Below, piece after piece: positions 7,469 through 16,118 of a stretch of DNA of 64,000 nucleotides; position 1 is the stretch's first letter, and each line of letters opens with the position of its first letter. The DNA is from Streptomyces bottropensis ATCC 25435 (GTDB lineage: Bacteria; Actinomycetota; Actinomycetes; Streptomycetales; Streptomycetaceae), in the NCBI RefSeq assembly GCF_000383595.1, contig NZ_KB911581.1, positions 4,248,496-4,312,495 on the forward strand. Reading direction: 5' to 3'. A model generated the notes under the pieces. It ran no database searches, had not been told where the DNA came from, and saw nothing but the letters and a program-made list of their open reading frames with translations. The position numbers and the translations under genes are program-made.

Positions 7469-10400
7469 TCAGGAGGTCTTCCGCCGCACCTCGGTCGTCC
7501 CCGAACCGATCAGGCCGATCCGCAGCACCGTGCCCGTGAGGTCGGTGAACGACTCGACCTTCGCGCTGCCCTCGCCGCGCGGGGCGGCCGCCTTCACCCG
7601 GTACGCCTCGGGGGAGGCGTCCCCGATCTCCACCTCCAGCACGGCCCGGGAGTTGGGCGGCAGCGTCACCAGCGTGGTGTGCGTGTCCGCCGAACGCCGC
7701 ACCCGGACCGACACCGGCCCGCGCAGAGAGGGCACCGTGCCGTCGACCTCGGTCAGCGACCCCGTCCTCGGGCGGATCCGGAACCCCGCCGCGCCGGGCT
7801 CGCTGACCTGCACGCCGAGGATGTGGCGGGCCACGGCATTGGCGGGCGCGGTCGCCCAGGCGTGGGAGAGCGTCATGTTGGACTTCAGCGCGGGGTCCCA
7901 CGCCTCCGTGACGACGGTGGCCCCGAGCACGTCCAGCATGTGCAGCCACGAGTTGGTCGCCGTGGAGGTGAGCAGGGCGAGGGCGGCGTCGGAGCGGCCC
8001 AGCCGGAACAGCGCGTCGAGCAGGAACTGCGCCCCGTACACGCTCATTTTCATGCCGCCGGCCGCGAGGGTGTCGCCCAGCCTGGCCAGCACCGCCTCGT
8101 CCAGTGCGTCCGCGACACCGAGGGCCACCGGGAAGGCGGTCGCGTGCTGGGCGCCGTGGGTGGTGCCGACGCCGTCGAGGAAGCGCCCGCCCGCACGGTC
8201 GAGGAGGGTGGCGCGCATCGCGGTGGCGAGGGTGTCGGCCCGGCCGCGCAGGGTGGTCGCGTCGGCGTCCTCGCCGAGGGCCGCCGCGCACTGCGCGAGA
8301 GCCGTGAAGGCCGCGTACTGGAAGGCGTTGACGACCGTGTTGACGTGGGTGAACACATAGCCGTCCCGGCTGGCGACGGGCCAGTCGACCAGGTCCCCGA
8401 GGTCCTGGCTGGAGCTGCCGGGGGCCTTGCGGACCAGCCCCTGGGAGTCCAGGTAGGAGGTGAGGTTCTTCGCGGTCAGCAGGTCGTAGTCCTTCGCGAG
8501 CTGCCGGTCGTCGCCGGTGGCGAGATAGTCCTCCCAGGCGGAGATCGCGCACATCAGCCGGTACTCGGTGGGCCAGGTGCCCTTGCGGACCAGGTAGTCG
8601 TTCGACCAGCGGGCGAGGGCGTAGGAGCGCTGGACGCCGTACTCGGAGAGCTGGTTGATCAGCGCGTCGCCCTCGTAGGGGCCGCGTTCGCGGGTGGGTG
8701 TGTCGGTGTAGAGGTCGCCGCGGGTGGCCTCGATGGAGTAGCGGCACAGCTCCCAGACCCGGTCCAGAGCGGCGTCCGAGCTGCGGAACGAGGCGTGCGA
8801 GTCGTCCCAGTCGAGTTTCCAGGCGCGACCGGTGACGACCGCCTTCGACAGGTCGAGCGTGGTGCGCAGTTCGGCCCAGCGGAAGCCGCGGTAGCCCCAG
8901 TGCTCGAAGCGCTGCTCGCCGTCGCGCAGGGTCCACACCTCGCGGTAGGTGTTGGTGGCGCGCAGCTGGTGCCTGACCGTGCCGTCGGTGTTCAACTCCT
9001 CGCCGAGCCGCACCTCGACGGTGTCGCCCGCGCTGCCCGTGATCCGCAGGGCGAGTCCGCCGACGATCTCCCGGCCGAGGTCGACCAGCCAGCGGCCGTC
9101 GGCGACGCGGGTGACCGAGGCGGGGGTGACCTCGTGCGGGCGGATCGCCTCGATGAGCGCGGGCACGAGATCACCGATCGGGGTGCGGACCGCCGGCCTC
9201 AGCCAGTCGCCGTCGTCGAAGCCGGGCTTCGTCCAGCCCACCGGCTCGCGGCGCAGGTCCCAGTACTCCTGGGGGACGGTGTAGTAGCTGCTGCCCGCGC
9301 TGCCCCTGGACGGCAGCAGCCCGGCCTGGCGGCGGGCCTTCCAGTGGTCGCCGGAGGCGACGGTGGAACGGCTGCCGTCCGTGTACGTGATCTCCAGCTG
9401 GGCCAGGAACTTCTGCTGCGACGTGGTCCAGCACAGCGCGGCCAGCGCGTTGGCCTTCCCGTCCGCCCGCAGCGTGGAGGTCACGTCGAAGGCCTGGTAG
9501 GCGGTGCCGGTGCCGGAGCGGACGGAGGCGTAGCCCACCGTCGTGCCGTTGCTCCACACCTTCGCGACGTACTGCCGGGCCGGGCCGGGGGAGGTGGCCG
9601 CGACGTAGAGGATCGCGGCGGCTATCTCCTTGCCGGCCTTCGTGTCGTACTCGTGGCGCAGCAGTGCCCAGGTGTCGTCGGCGCCGTAGGAGGACAGCGA
9701 GGACGCGCCCGTGGGGAAGGTGAGGAGACCGCCGGAGACCGTGCCGGTGGCGAAGGTGCCCCTGTCGGAGGCGAAGTCGTCGTCGAGGAGGACCGTGCCG
9801 TCGGCTGCCGTGAAGGTGACCCGGTCGTAGGTCTGGGACTCGGTGCCGCCGTTGCGCAGGCCGACGTTGCCGGAGGCGTACCGGCTGTCGGTGGTGGTGT
9901 CCACGACGGTGCCGTTCACGGTGGTGGTGAAGGTGGCGCCCGTCATGGTGACGCTCAGGTCCACCCACTCCCCGGCGGTGACCGCGAACGGCAGCCGCAC
10001 CTCGCCCAGCACGGTGTAGGTGGCGTTCACGCAGACGTGCTTGCGCAGCACCCCGGTGGTACCCGCGCGCAGCTGCCAGAGGTAGTTGTTGGACGTGTTC
10101 GCGGCCCGGAACCACAGCCCGGCCGCCGCGGCGGTGATCTTCACGCGGACCGTCAGGGTGCCGTCGGTCATCACCGGCCCGGCGGGCGCCCAGACGGGCT
10201 TCGCCTCCCACTCGTCCTCGACCGACGTGGCCAGCAGGACGGGCTCCGACCATGCCGAGCGCTTCTTGCACCAGCTTCTGACCCGCCACCAGTAGGCCGT
10301 ACGGGGCTTCAGCGCCGGTCCGCCGTACGGTACGGCCGTGGAGTCGGCGGAGTCCCGCTTGCCGGAGTCCCACAGCAGCAGCTCGTCGTCCTCGAATCCG

Positions 10401-10678
10401 CCCGGGGTGCTCGCCACCTGGAGCTGGTAGGCGCGCTGCACGGTGCCCTCGCCGAAGTCCGGCACCTGCCAGCTGAAGCGGGGGTCGCGCCCGGCATCCG
10501 TGGCGAGCGCCCGCGGCAGCAGATCCGTGAGCATCCCGGTCGGCGCGAGTGTCTCCTCCGCCGTCACGGCCATGTCCACCGGGCCGGCGGCGAAGGTCCG
10601 GGGCCCGGCCAGGACGACGGAGGCCGCCGCGACGCCGCTGAACCGGAGGAGTCTTCGCCGGGAGAAGTCCTGCGCCAT
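7469..10678 (-). CDS. Secreted alpha-L-rhamnosidase, glycoside hydrolase family 78
   Basis: A 1069-residue exo-glycosidase releasing L-rhamnose from plant rhamnosides or pectic polymers. The N-terminus is a Tat signal peptide (SRRRLLRFSG then a hydrophobic stretch and AAG), so it is exported folded. A fibronectin-like N-terminal rhamnosidase domain is followed by a ~180-residue inserted lectin/laminin-G-like beta-sandwich (about residues 170-310). Then come the carbohydrate-binding and six-hairpin (alpha/alpha)6 catalytic domains. The hallmark DTPTRERGPYEGDA lies near residues 655-668 and contains conserved acidic catalytic residues. A C-terminal beta-sandwich completes it. It is monocistronic and divergent from a kinase gene, with a LacI-like dyad 46-57 bp upstream of the start codon. 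Confidence 0.9.
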   Translation of the reverse strand: MAQDFSRRRLLRFSGVAAASVVLAGPRTFAAGPVDMAVTAEETLAPTGMLTDLLPRALATDAGRDPRFSWQVPDFGEGTVQRAYQLQVASTPGGFEDDELLLWDSGKRDSADSTAVPYGGPALKPRTAYWWRVRSWCKKRSAWSEPVLLATSVEDEWEAKPVWAPAGPVMTDGTLTVRVKITAAAAGLWFRAANTSNNYLWQLRAGTTGVLRKHVCVNATYTVLGEVRLPFAVTAGEWVDLSVTMTGATFTTTVNGTVVDTTTDSRYASGNVGLRNGGTESQTYDRVTFTAADGTVLLDDDFASDRGTFATGTVSGGLLTFPTGASSLSSYGADDTWALLRHEYDTKAGKEIAAAILYVAATSPGPARQYVAKVWSNGTTVGYASVRSGTGTAYQAFDVTSTLRADGKANALAALCWTTSQQKFLAQLEITYTDGSRSTVASGDHWKARRQAGLLPSRGSAGSSYYTVPQEYWDLRREPVGWTKPGFDDGDWLRPAVRTPIGDLVPALIEAIRPHEVTPASVTRVADGRWLVDLGREIVGGLALRITGSAGDTVEVRLGEELNTDGTVRHQLRATNTYREVWTLRDGEQRFEHWGYRGFRWAELRTTLDLSKAVVTGRAWKLDWDDSHASFRSSDAALDRVWELCRYSIEATRGDLYTDTPTRERGPYEGDALINQLSEYGVQRSYALARWSNDYLVRKGTWPTEYRLMCAISAWEDYLATGDDRQLAKDYDLLTAKNLTSYLDSQGLVRKAPGSSSQDLGDLVDWPVASRDGYVFTHVNTVVNAFQYAAFTALAQCAAALGEDADATTLRGRADTLATAMRATLLDRAGGRFLDGVGTTHGAQHATAFPVALGVADALDEAVLARLGDTLAAGGMKMSVYGAQFLLDALFRLGRSDAALALLTSTATNSWLHMLDVLGATVVTEAWDPALKSNMTLSHAWATAPANAVARHILGVQVSEPGAAGFRIRPRTGSLTEVDGTVPSLRGPVSVRVRRSADTHTTLVTLPPNSRAVLEVEIGDASPEAYRVKAAAPRGEGSAKVESFTDLTGTVLRIGLIGSGTTEVRRKTS

Positions 10679-10723
10679 GGTGCATACCTTCGGTCGGGGG
10701 CCGGTTGCTGAGGGGTGGAGTCA

Positions 10724-10735
10724 TGAAAGGTTTCA
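10724..10735. promoter_or_regulatory. Candidate LacI-type operator upstream of the rhamnosidase gene
   Basis: TGAAAGGTTTCA has perfect 5-bp arms (TGAAA/TTTCA) around a 2-bp centre. It lies 46 bp upstream of the rhamnosidase start in the AT-richest part of the divergent spacer. Sites of this form are typical of LacI/GalR repressors that control glycosidase genes in Streptomyces. No such regulator gene is in the window, so the binder is inference. Confidence 0.4.
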
Positions 10736-10878
10736 ACGCGATTATCGCCACTGTCGTTCAACCGGCTCTCCGCGCCCGTGGACGAACCCCGCGTCCCGGT
10801 GTCACCGGGCTCGGCTAGAGTCTCGGCTCACCTCGGTCGGACGTCCTGACCGGGGCTGTGCGCTGGGGGTACTGCACC

Positions 10879-12540
10879 ATGGGGCCCGAACGAACGGACC
10901 TGCCCGGTTACGAGATCCAGGACATCCTGGGCCGGGGCGGATTCGCCACCGTGTACCGGGCCAGGCAACTGGCGGTGGGCCGGGAGGTCGCGCTGAAGGT
11001 GGACAGCAGGGTGCTGTCCACACCACGCGACCGACAGCGCTTCCTGCGCGAGGTCACGGCCGCCGGGCAGCTGTCCGGGCACCCCCACGTGGTCCCGGTG
11101 TACGACGCCGGGGTCCTCCCCGACAACCGCCCCTACATGGTGCTGGAACTGTGCCCCGGCGGCTCCCTGGGCGACCGGCTGCACCGGCGGGGCGCGTTCC
11201 CGCTCAAGGAGGCCCGCGACATCGGCGTGGGCCTCGCCGACGCGGTGGCCGCCGCCCACGCCGCCGGAGTGCTGCACCGCGACATCAAGCCCGGCAACGT
11301 CATGGTCAACCGGTACGGAGGCGTCGCCCTCACCGACTTCGGCCTCGCCGCCATGCCGCGCCCGGGACGTGAACTGTCCGTCACCCGCGAGGCGTTGACC
11401 CCCGCGTACGCGCCGCCCGAGGCCTTCCACATGGCGGAACCCAGCCCGGCCGGCGACGTGTACTCCCTGGCCGCGACCGTCCACGCCCTGCTGTGCGGCC
11501 GCCCGCCGCACCACCCGGAGGACGGTACCCAGCTCAGCCTCGCCGAACTGATCGTGCGCCACACCTGGCCCTACACCGACCTCCCCGGACTGCCGCCCGC
11601 CCTCAACGCCGCGCTCCGGCACGCCCTCGCGCCCGACCCGGCCGGCCGTCTGTCCGACGCGGGCGCCTTCCGCGACGCGCTCGCCGCGGTCGACCTCGAC
11701 ACCGTGGACCTGCGCGGTGGCGGGAGACCGGGCGGTGGTGGTGGGTTCGGCCCGGCGCCCGGCATGACGACGGCGCCGTCGCACCCCGGCGCACCGCCCA
11801 CGACCGCGCCCCCGTACCGGGGCGCCCCGCCCACGACGATGCCGCCGTACGGGGCCGTGCCGCGCGGCGGAGTCGGTACGACCGTGATACCCGGCCCCGA
11901 CGCCGGTGACGGCAACGGCGGGCGGAAGGCTGCGCGGCGCCGGCCGGCGGTGATCGCCGTGCTCGCGGCCGTGGCCGTCTCCGTGAGCGTCTCGGTCACC
12001 GTGGTGACGTACCAGAACGACGACGAGCCCGACGCCGGGACGGGTGGCTCCTCCGCCACCGCCCAGCCGTCCGCCGACGCCACCGCCGAGGGCGAGGGGG
12101 CCTCGGGGTTCGGCGTGGCGACCACGGCGGAGAACTGCCCCGCGACGGACGTCGGCGGGGTGGGCGGCCGGTGCGTCGCCGGCCCGGAGTGCTTCAGCGG
12201 CATCGTCGACATCTCCGGCATCGTCACCGTCAGCCGCGCCGACTGCCGGACCAAGCACGTGTGGGAGACCTTCGCGATCGCCCCGCTGCCGAAGGACGGC
12301 ATGACGAACAACGCGCGTGACCTGATCAAGCACCCGGACGTCAAGGCGCTGTGCTCGCAGAAGGTCATGGCCGCGACGATGACCGCCGGCGGCCGTGATG
12401 TCGCGAAGGACTGGAACGTCGACATCATCCCGCCGTCGGCCGCGCAGTGGGACGAGGGACTGCGCGTCCTGCGCTGTGTGGCCGCGGCGGTCACCGACGA
12501 CGGCGAGAAGACGGGCAGCCAGTTCACGGTGGCCGGCTGA
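10879..12540 (+). CDS. Membrane-anchored Ser/Thr protein kinase with novel-looking extracellular domain
   Basis: A ~553-residue kinase. The N-terminal domain shows LGRGGFATVYRAR, the lysine in VALKVD, the catalytic loop HRDIKPGNVMV and TDFGLAA. A Gly/Pro/Thr-rich linker with short GAPPTT-type repeats follows. Then comes one transmembrane helix (AVIAVLAAVAVSVSVSVTVV) and a ~130-residue extracellular region. That region contains several cysteines (ENCPATD, GRCVAGPECF, ADCRTKHVWETFAI, ALCSQK, LRCVAA). Its CRTKHVWETFA pattern resembles septum-formation/DUF4190-type ectodomains, which I cannot confirm. ATG 10879, with GGGGGT 8 bp upstream, is preferred over the GTG at 10858. It is monocistronic. 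Confidence 0.85.
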   Translation: MGPERTDLPGYEIQDILGRGGFATVYRARQLAVGREVALKVDSRVLSTPRDRQRFLREVTAAGQLSGHPHVVPVYDAGVLPDNRPYMVLELCPGGSLGDRLHRRGAFPLKEARDIGVGLADAVAAAHAAGVLHRDIKPGNVMVNRYGGVALTDFGLAAMPRPGRELSVTREALTPAYAPPEAFHMAEPSPAGDVYSLAATVHALLCGRPPHHPEDGTQLSLAELIVRHTWPYTDLPGLPPALNAALRHALAPDPAGRLSDAGAFRDALAAVDLDTVDLRGGGRPGGGGGFGPAPGMTTAPSHPGAPPTTAPPYRGAPPTTMPPYGAVPRGGVGTTVIPGPDAGDGNGGRKAARRRPAVIAVLAAVAVSVSVSVTVVTYQNDDEPDAGTGGSSATAQPSADATAEGEGASGFGVATTAENCPATDVGGVGGRCVAGPECFSGIVDISGIVTVSRADCRTKHVWETFAIAPLPKDGMTNNARDLIKHPDVKALCSQKVMAATMTAGGRDVAKDWNVDIIPPSAAQWDEGLRVLRCVAAAVTDDGEKTGSQFTVAG

Positions 12541-12661
12541 CCATGGCCCTGTCACGTGGGTCAGACCTCCGATCACCTGTCAGTGACGGGACTCTCATGG
12601 CACGCCGGCCGCATAGCCGCGACCATGGTGTTCCTCACCAGGCAGGCCGAAGGGATCCGGA

Positions 12662-15600
12662 ATGCTCCGCAAGGTACTGGTCGCCAACCGCGGCGAGATC
12701 GCGATCCGCGCGTTCCGCGCAGGCTATGAAGTGGGCGCGCGGACGGTCGCCGTCTTCCCCCACGAGGATCGCAACTCGCTGCACCGGCTCAAGGCCGACG
12801 AGGCCTACGAGATCGGCGAACCGGGCCACCCCGTGCGGGCCTATCTCTCCGTCGAGGAGATCATGCGCGCCGCCCGCCTGGCCGGCGCCGACGCCGTCTA
12901 CCCGGGCTACGGGTTCCTGTCCGAGAACCCCGAACTGGCCCGGGCGTGCGAGGATGCCGGAATCACGTTCGTCGGCCCCAGCGCGCACATCCTGGAGCTG
13001 ACGGGCAACAAGGCGCGCGCGGTGGCCGCCGCCCGCGCCGCCGGCGTACCGGTCCTCGGCTCCTGCGAGCCCTCCACCGACGTCGACGAACTGGTCCGCG
13101 CCGCCGACGGCATCGGCTTCCCCATCTTCGTCAAGGCCGTCGCCGGCGGCGGCGGACGCGGCATGCGCCGGGTCGAGGACCCCGCCACGCTGCGCGAGTC
13201 CATCGAGGCGGCGTCCCGTGAGGCCGCCTCCGCGTTCGGCGACCCCACCGTCTTCCTGGAGAAGGCCGTCGTCGAGCCCCGCCACATCGAGGTGCAGATC
13301 CTCGCCGACGGCCACGGCGACGTCATCCACCTCTTCGAACGCGACTGTTCGGTGCAGCGCCGCCACCAGAAGGTCATCGAGCTGGCCCCGGCCCCGAATC
13401 TCGCCCCGGAGCTGCGCGAGAGGATCTGCAACGACGCCGTACGCTTCGCCCGCGAGATCGGCTACCGCAACGCGGGCACCGTCGAGTTCCTCCTCGACCG
13501 CGAGGGCAACCACGTCTTCATCGAGATGAACCCCCGCATCCAGGTCGAGCACACGGTCACCGAGGAGGTCACCGACGTCGACCTCGTCCAGTCCCAGCTG
13601 CGGATCGCCGCCGGGGCCACCCTGGCCGACCTCGGGCTGTCCCAGGAGACCGTCACCCTGCGCGGCGCCGCCCTCCAGTGCCGTATCACCACCGAGGACC
13701 CCGCCAACGGCTTCCGGCCCGACACCGGCCGCATCAGCGCCTACCGCTCGCCCGGCGGCTCCGGCATCCGCCTCGACGGCGGCACCACCCACGCCGGTAC
13801 GGAGATCAGCGCCCACTTCGACTCCATGCTGGTCAAACTGACCTGCCGGGGCCGGGACTTCACCGCCGCCGTCAACCGGGCCCGCCGCGCGGTCGCGGAG
13901 TTCCGCATCCGGGGCGTCTCCACCAACATCCCGTTCCTCCAGGCCGTCCTCGACGACCCCGACTTCCAGTCCGGCAACGTCACCACGTCGTTCATCGAGC
14001 AGCGCCCGCACCTGCTCACCTCCCGCCATTCGGCGGACCGGGGCACGAAGCTGCTCACCTATCTGGCCGATGTGACCGTGAACAAGCCGAACGGCCCGCG
14101 CCCCGACCTCGTCGACCCGGCGACCAAGCTGCCGAGGCCCACGCCCGCCGCGGCCGAGCCCCCGGCCGGCTCGAAGCAGAAGCTCGTCGAACTCGGCCCG
14201 GAGGGGTTCGCCCGCTGGCTGCGCGAGTCGCCGACCATCGGCGTCACCGACACCACCTTCCGGGACGCCCACCAGTCGCTGCTCGCCACCCGGGTCCGTA
14301 CCAAGGACATGCTCGCCGTCGCCCCCGTCGTGGCCCGGACCCTCCCGCAGTTGCTCTCCCTGGAGTGCTGGGGCGGCGCCACCTACGACGTCGCCCTGCG
14401 CTTCCTCGCCGAGGACCCCTGGGAGCGCCTGGCCGCCTTCCGCGCCGCCGCCCCCAACATCTGCCTCCAGATGCTGCTGCGCGGCCGCAACACCGTCGGC
14501 TACACGCCGTACCCGACCGAGGTGACCGACGCCTTCGTCCAGGAGGCCACCGAGACCGGCATCGACATCTTCCGGATCTTCGACGCGCTCAACGACGTGG
14601 GCCAGATGCGGCCCGCCATCGACGCCGTACGGGCCACCGGAACAGCCGTCGCCGAGGTCGCCCTCTGCTACACCTCCGACCTATCGAACCCCGCCGAGCA
14701 GCTCTACACCCTCGACTACTACCTCCGGCTGGCCGAGCAGATCGCCGAGGCGGGCGCCCACGTCCTGGCCGTCAAGGACATGGCGGGCCTGCTGCGCGCC
14801 CCGGCCGCCACCAAGCTCGTGACCGCCCTGCGCCGCGAGTTCGACCTGCCGGTGCACATCCACACCCACGACACCGCGGGCGGCCAGCTCGCCACCTACC
14901 TCGCCGCGATCCAGGCCGGCGCCGACGCCGTCGACGGGGCCGTGGCGTCCATGGCGGGCACCACCTCGCAGCCGTCGCTGTCGGCGATCGTCGCGGCGAC
15001 CGACTACTCCGACCGCCCCACCGGCCTCGACCTCCGGGCCGTCGGCGACCTGGAGCCCTACTGGGAGAGCGTCCGCCGTATCTACGCCCCCTTCGAGGCC
15101 GGCCTCGCCTCGCCGACCGGCCGGGTCTACGACCACGAGATCCCCGGCGGCCAGCTCTCCAACCTGCGCACCCAGGCCGTCGCGCTCGGCCTCGGTGACC
15201 GCTTCGAGGACATCGAGGCGATGTACACCGCCGCCGACCGCATCCTCGGCCACCTGGTGAAGGTCACCCCCTCCTCCAAGGTGGTCGGCGACCTCGCCCT
15301 GCACCTCGTCGGCGCCGGAGTGACCCCGGCCGACTTCGAGGCCACGCCGGACCGCTTCGACATCCCCGACTCCGTCATCGGCTTCCTCCGCGGCGAGCTG
15401 GGCACCCCGCCCGGAGGCTGGCCCGAGCCCTTCCGCAGCAAGGCCCTCCAGGGCCGTGCCGACGCCAAGCCCGTCCAGGACCTGAACGCCGAGGACCGTG
15501 ACGGGCTGCGGAAGGACCGCCGCGCCACCCTCAACCGACTGCTGTTCCCCGGCCCGACCCGCGAGTTCGAGACCCACCGCCAGACCTACGGCGACACCAG

Positions 15601-16042
15601 CGTCCTCGACAGCAAGGACTTCTTCTACGGTCTCGGCCCCGGCAAGGAGTACGCGGTCGACCTGGAGCCCGGTGTGCGGCTCCTGATCGGCCTGGAGGCC
15701 GTCGGCGAGGCCGACGAACGCGGGATGCGCACGGTGATGTCCACCCTGAACGGCCAGCTCCGGCCGATCCAGATCCGTGACAGGGCCGCCTCCTCCGACA
15801 TCCCCGTCACCGAGAAGGCCGATCGTTCGAACCCCGGCCATGTCGCCGCCCCGTTCGCCGGCGTGGTCACCCTCGCGGTCGCCGAGGGCGACGAGGTCGC
15901 GGCGGGCGCGACGGTCGCCACCATCGAGGCGATGAAGATGGAGGCCACCATCACCGTCCCGAAGGCGGGACGGGTGTCCCGTCTGGCCATCAACAAGATC
16001 CAGCAGGTGGAGGGCGGCGACCTGCTGGTCGAGATCGTCTGA
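12662..16042 (+). CDS. pyc: Pyruvate carboxylase
   Basis: A 1126-residue single-chain biotin enzyme, full length for the family. It carboxylates pyruvate to oxaloacetate with ATP and bicarbonate. Order of domains: biotin carboxylase with ATP-grasp (start MLRKVLVANRGEIAIRAFRA, glycine-rich AVAGGGGRGMR, metal/ATP site FIEMNPRIQVEHTVTEEVT); carboxyltransferase TIM barrel from about residue 520 (GVTDTTFRDAHQSLLATRVR); the tetramerisation/allosteric region; and a C-terminal biotinyl domain. The biotinylated lysine is in EAMKMEA (about Lys1092). The start ATG has AGGGAT upstream. It is monocistronic. It probably supplies anaplerotic oxaloacetate during growth on the sugars and acids handled by neighbouring genes, though that link is only contextual. 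Confidence 0.97.
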   Translation: MLRKVLVANRGEIAIRAFRAGYEVGARTVAVFPHEDRNSLHRLKADEAYEIGEPGHPVRAYLSVEEIMRAARLAGADAVYPGYGFLSENPELARACEDAGITFVGPSAHILELTGNKARAVAAARAAGVPVLGSCEPSTDVDELVRAADGIGFPIFVKAVAGGGGRGMRRVEDPATLRESIEAASREAASAFGDPTVFLEKAVVEPRHIEVQILADGHGDVIHLFERDCSVQRRHQKVIELAPAPNLAPELRERICNDAVRFAREIGYRNAGTVEFLLDREGNHVFIEMNPRIQVEHTVTEEVTDVDLVQSQLRIAAGATLADLGLSQETVTLRGAALQCRITTEDPANGFRPDTGRISAYRSPGGSGIRLDGGTTHAGTEISAHFDSMLVKLTCRGRDFTAAVNRARRAVAEFRIRGVSTNIPFLQAVLDDPDFQSGNVTTSFIEQRPHLLTSRHSADRGTKLLTYLADVTVNKPNGPRPDLVDPATKLPRPTPAAAEPPAGSKQKLVELGPEGFARWLRESPTIGVTDTTFRDAHQSLLATRVRTKDMLAVAPVVARTLPQLLSLECWGGATYDVALRFLAEDPWERLAAFRAAAPNICLQMLLRGRNTVGYTPYPTEVTDAFVQEATETGIDIFRIFDALNDVGQMRPAIDAVRATGTAVAEVALCYTSDLSNPAEQLYTLDYYLRLAEQIAEAGAHVLAVKDMAGLLRAPAATKLVTALRREFDLPVHIHTHDTAGGQLATYLAAIQAGADAVDGAVASMAGTTSQPSLSAIVAATDYSDRPTGLDLRAVGDLEPYWESVRRIYAPFEAGLASPTGRVYDHEIPGGQLSNLRTQAVALGLGDRFEDIEAMYTAADRILGHLVKVTPSSKVVGDLALHLVGAGVTPADFEATPDRFDIPDSVIGFLRGELGTPPGGWPEPFRSKALQGRADAKPVQDLNAEDRDGLRKDRRATLNRLLFPGPTREFETHRQTYGDTSVLDSKDFFYGLGPGKEYAVDLEPGVRLLIGLEAVGEADERGMRTVMSTLNGQLRPIQIRDRAASSDIPVTEKADRSNPGHVAAPFAGVVTLAVAEGDEVAAGATVATIEAMKMEATITVPKAGRVSRLAINKIQQVEGGDLLVEIV

Positions 16043-16118
16043 ATCCTGCGGGGGCGGGCGGCGGTGCGTCGCGGGTGAGCCCTCGGCACGGCGCGCGTCC
16101 GCGTGCCGGTGCCGGGTG

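Noticed and set aside
12635..14272. A long minus-strand frame opposite pyruvate carboxylase
   Set aside because: It is antisense to a certain enzyme gene with textbook motifs, and its own sequence is Gly/Val/Arg-rich and featureless.
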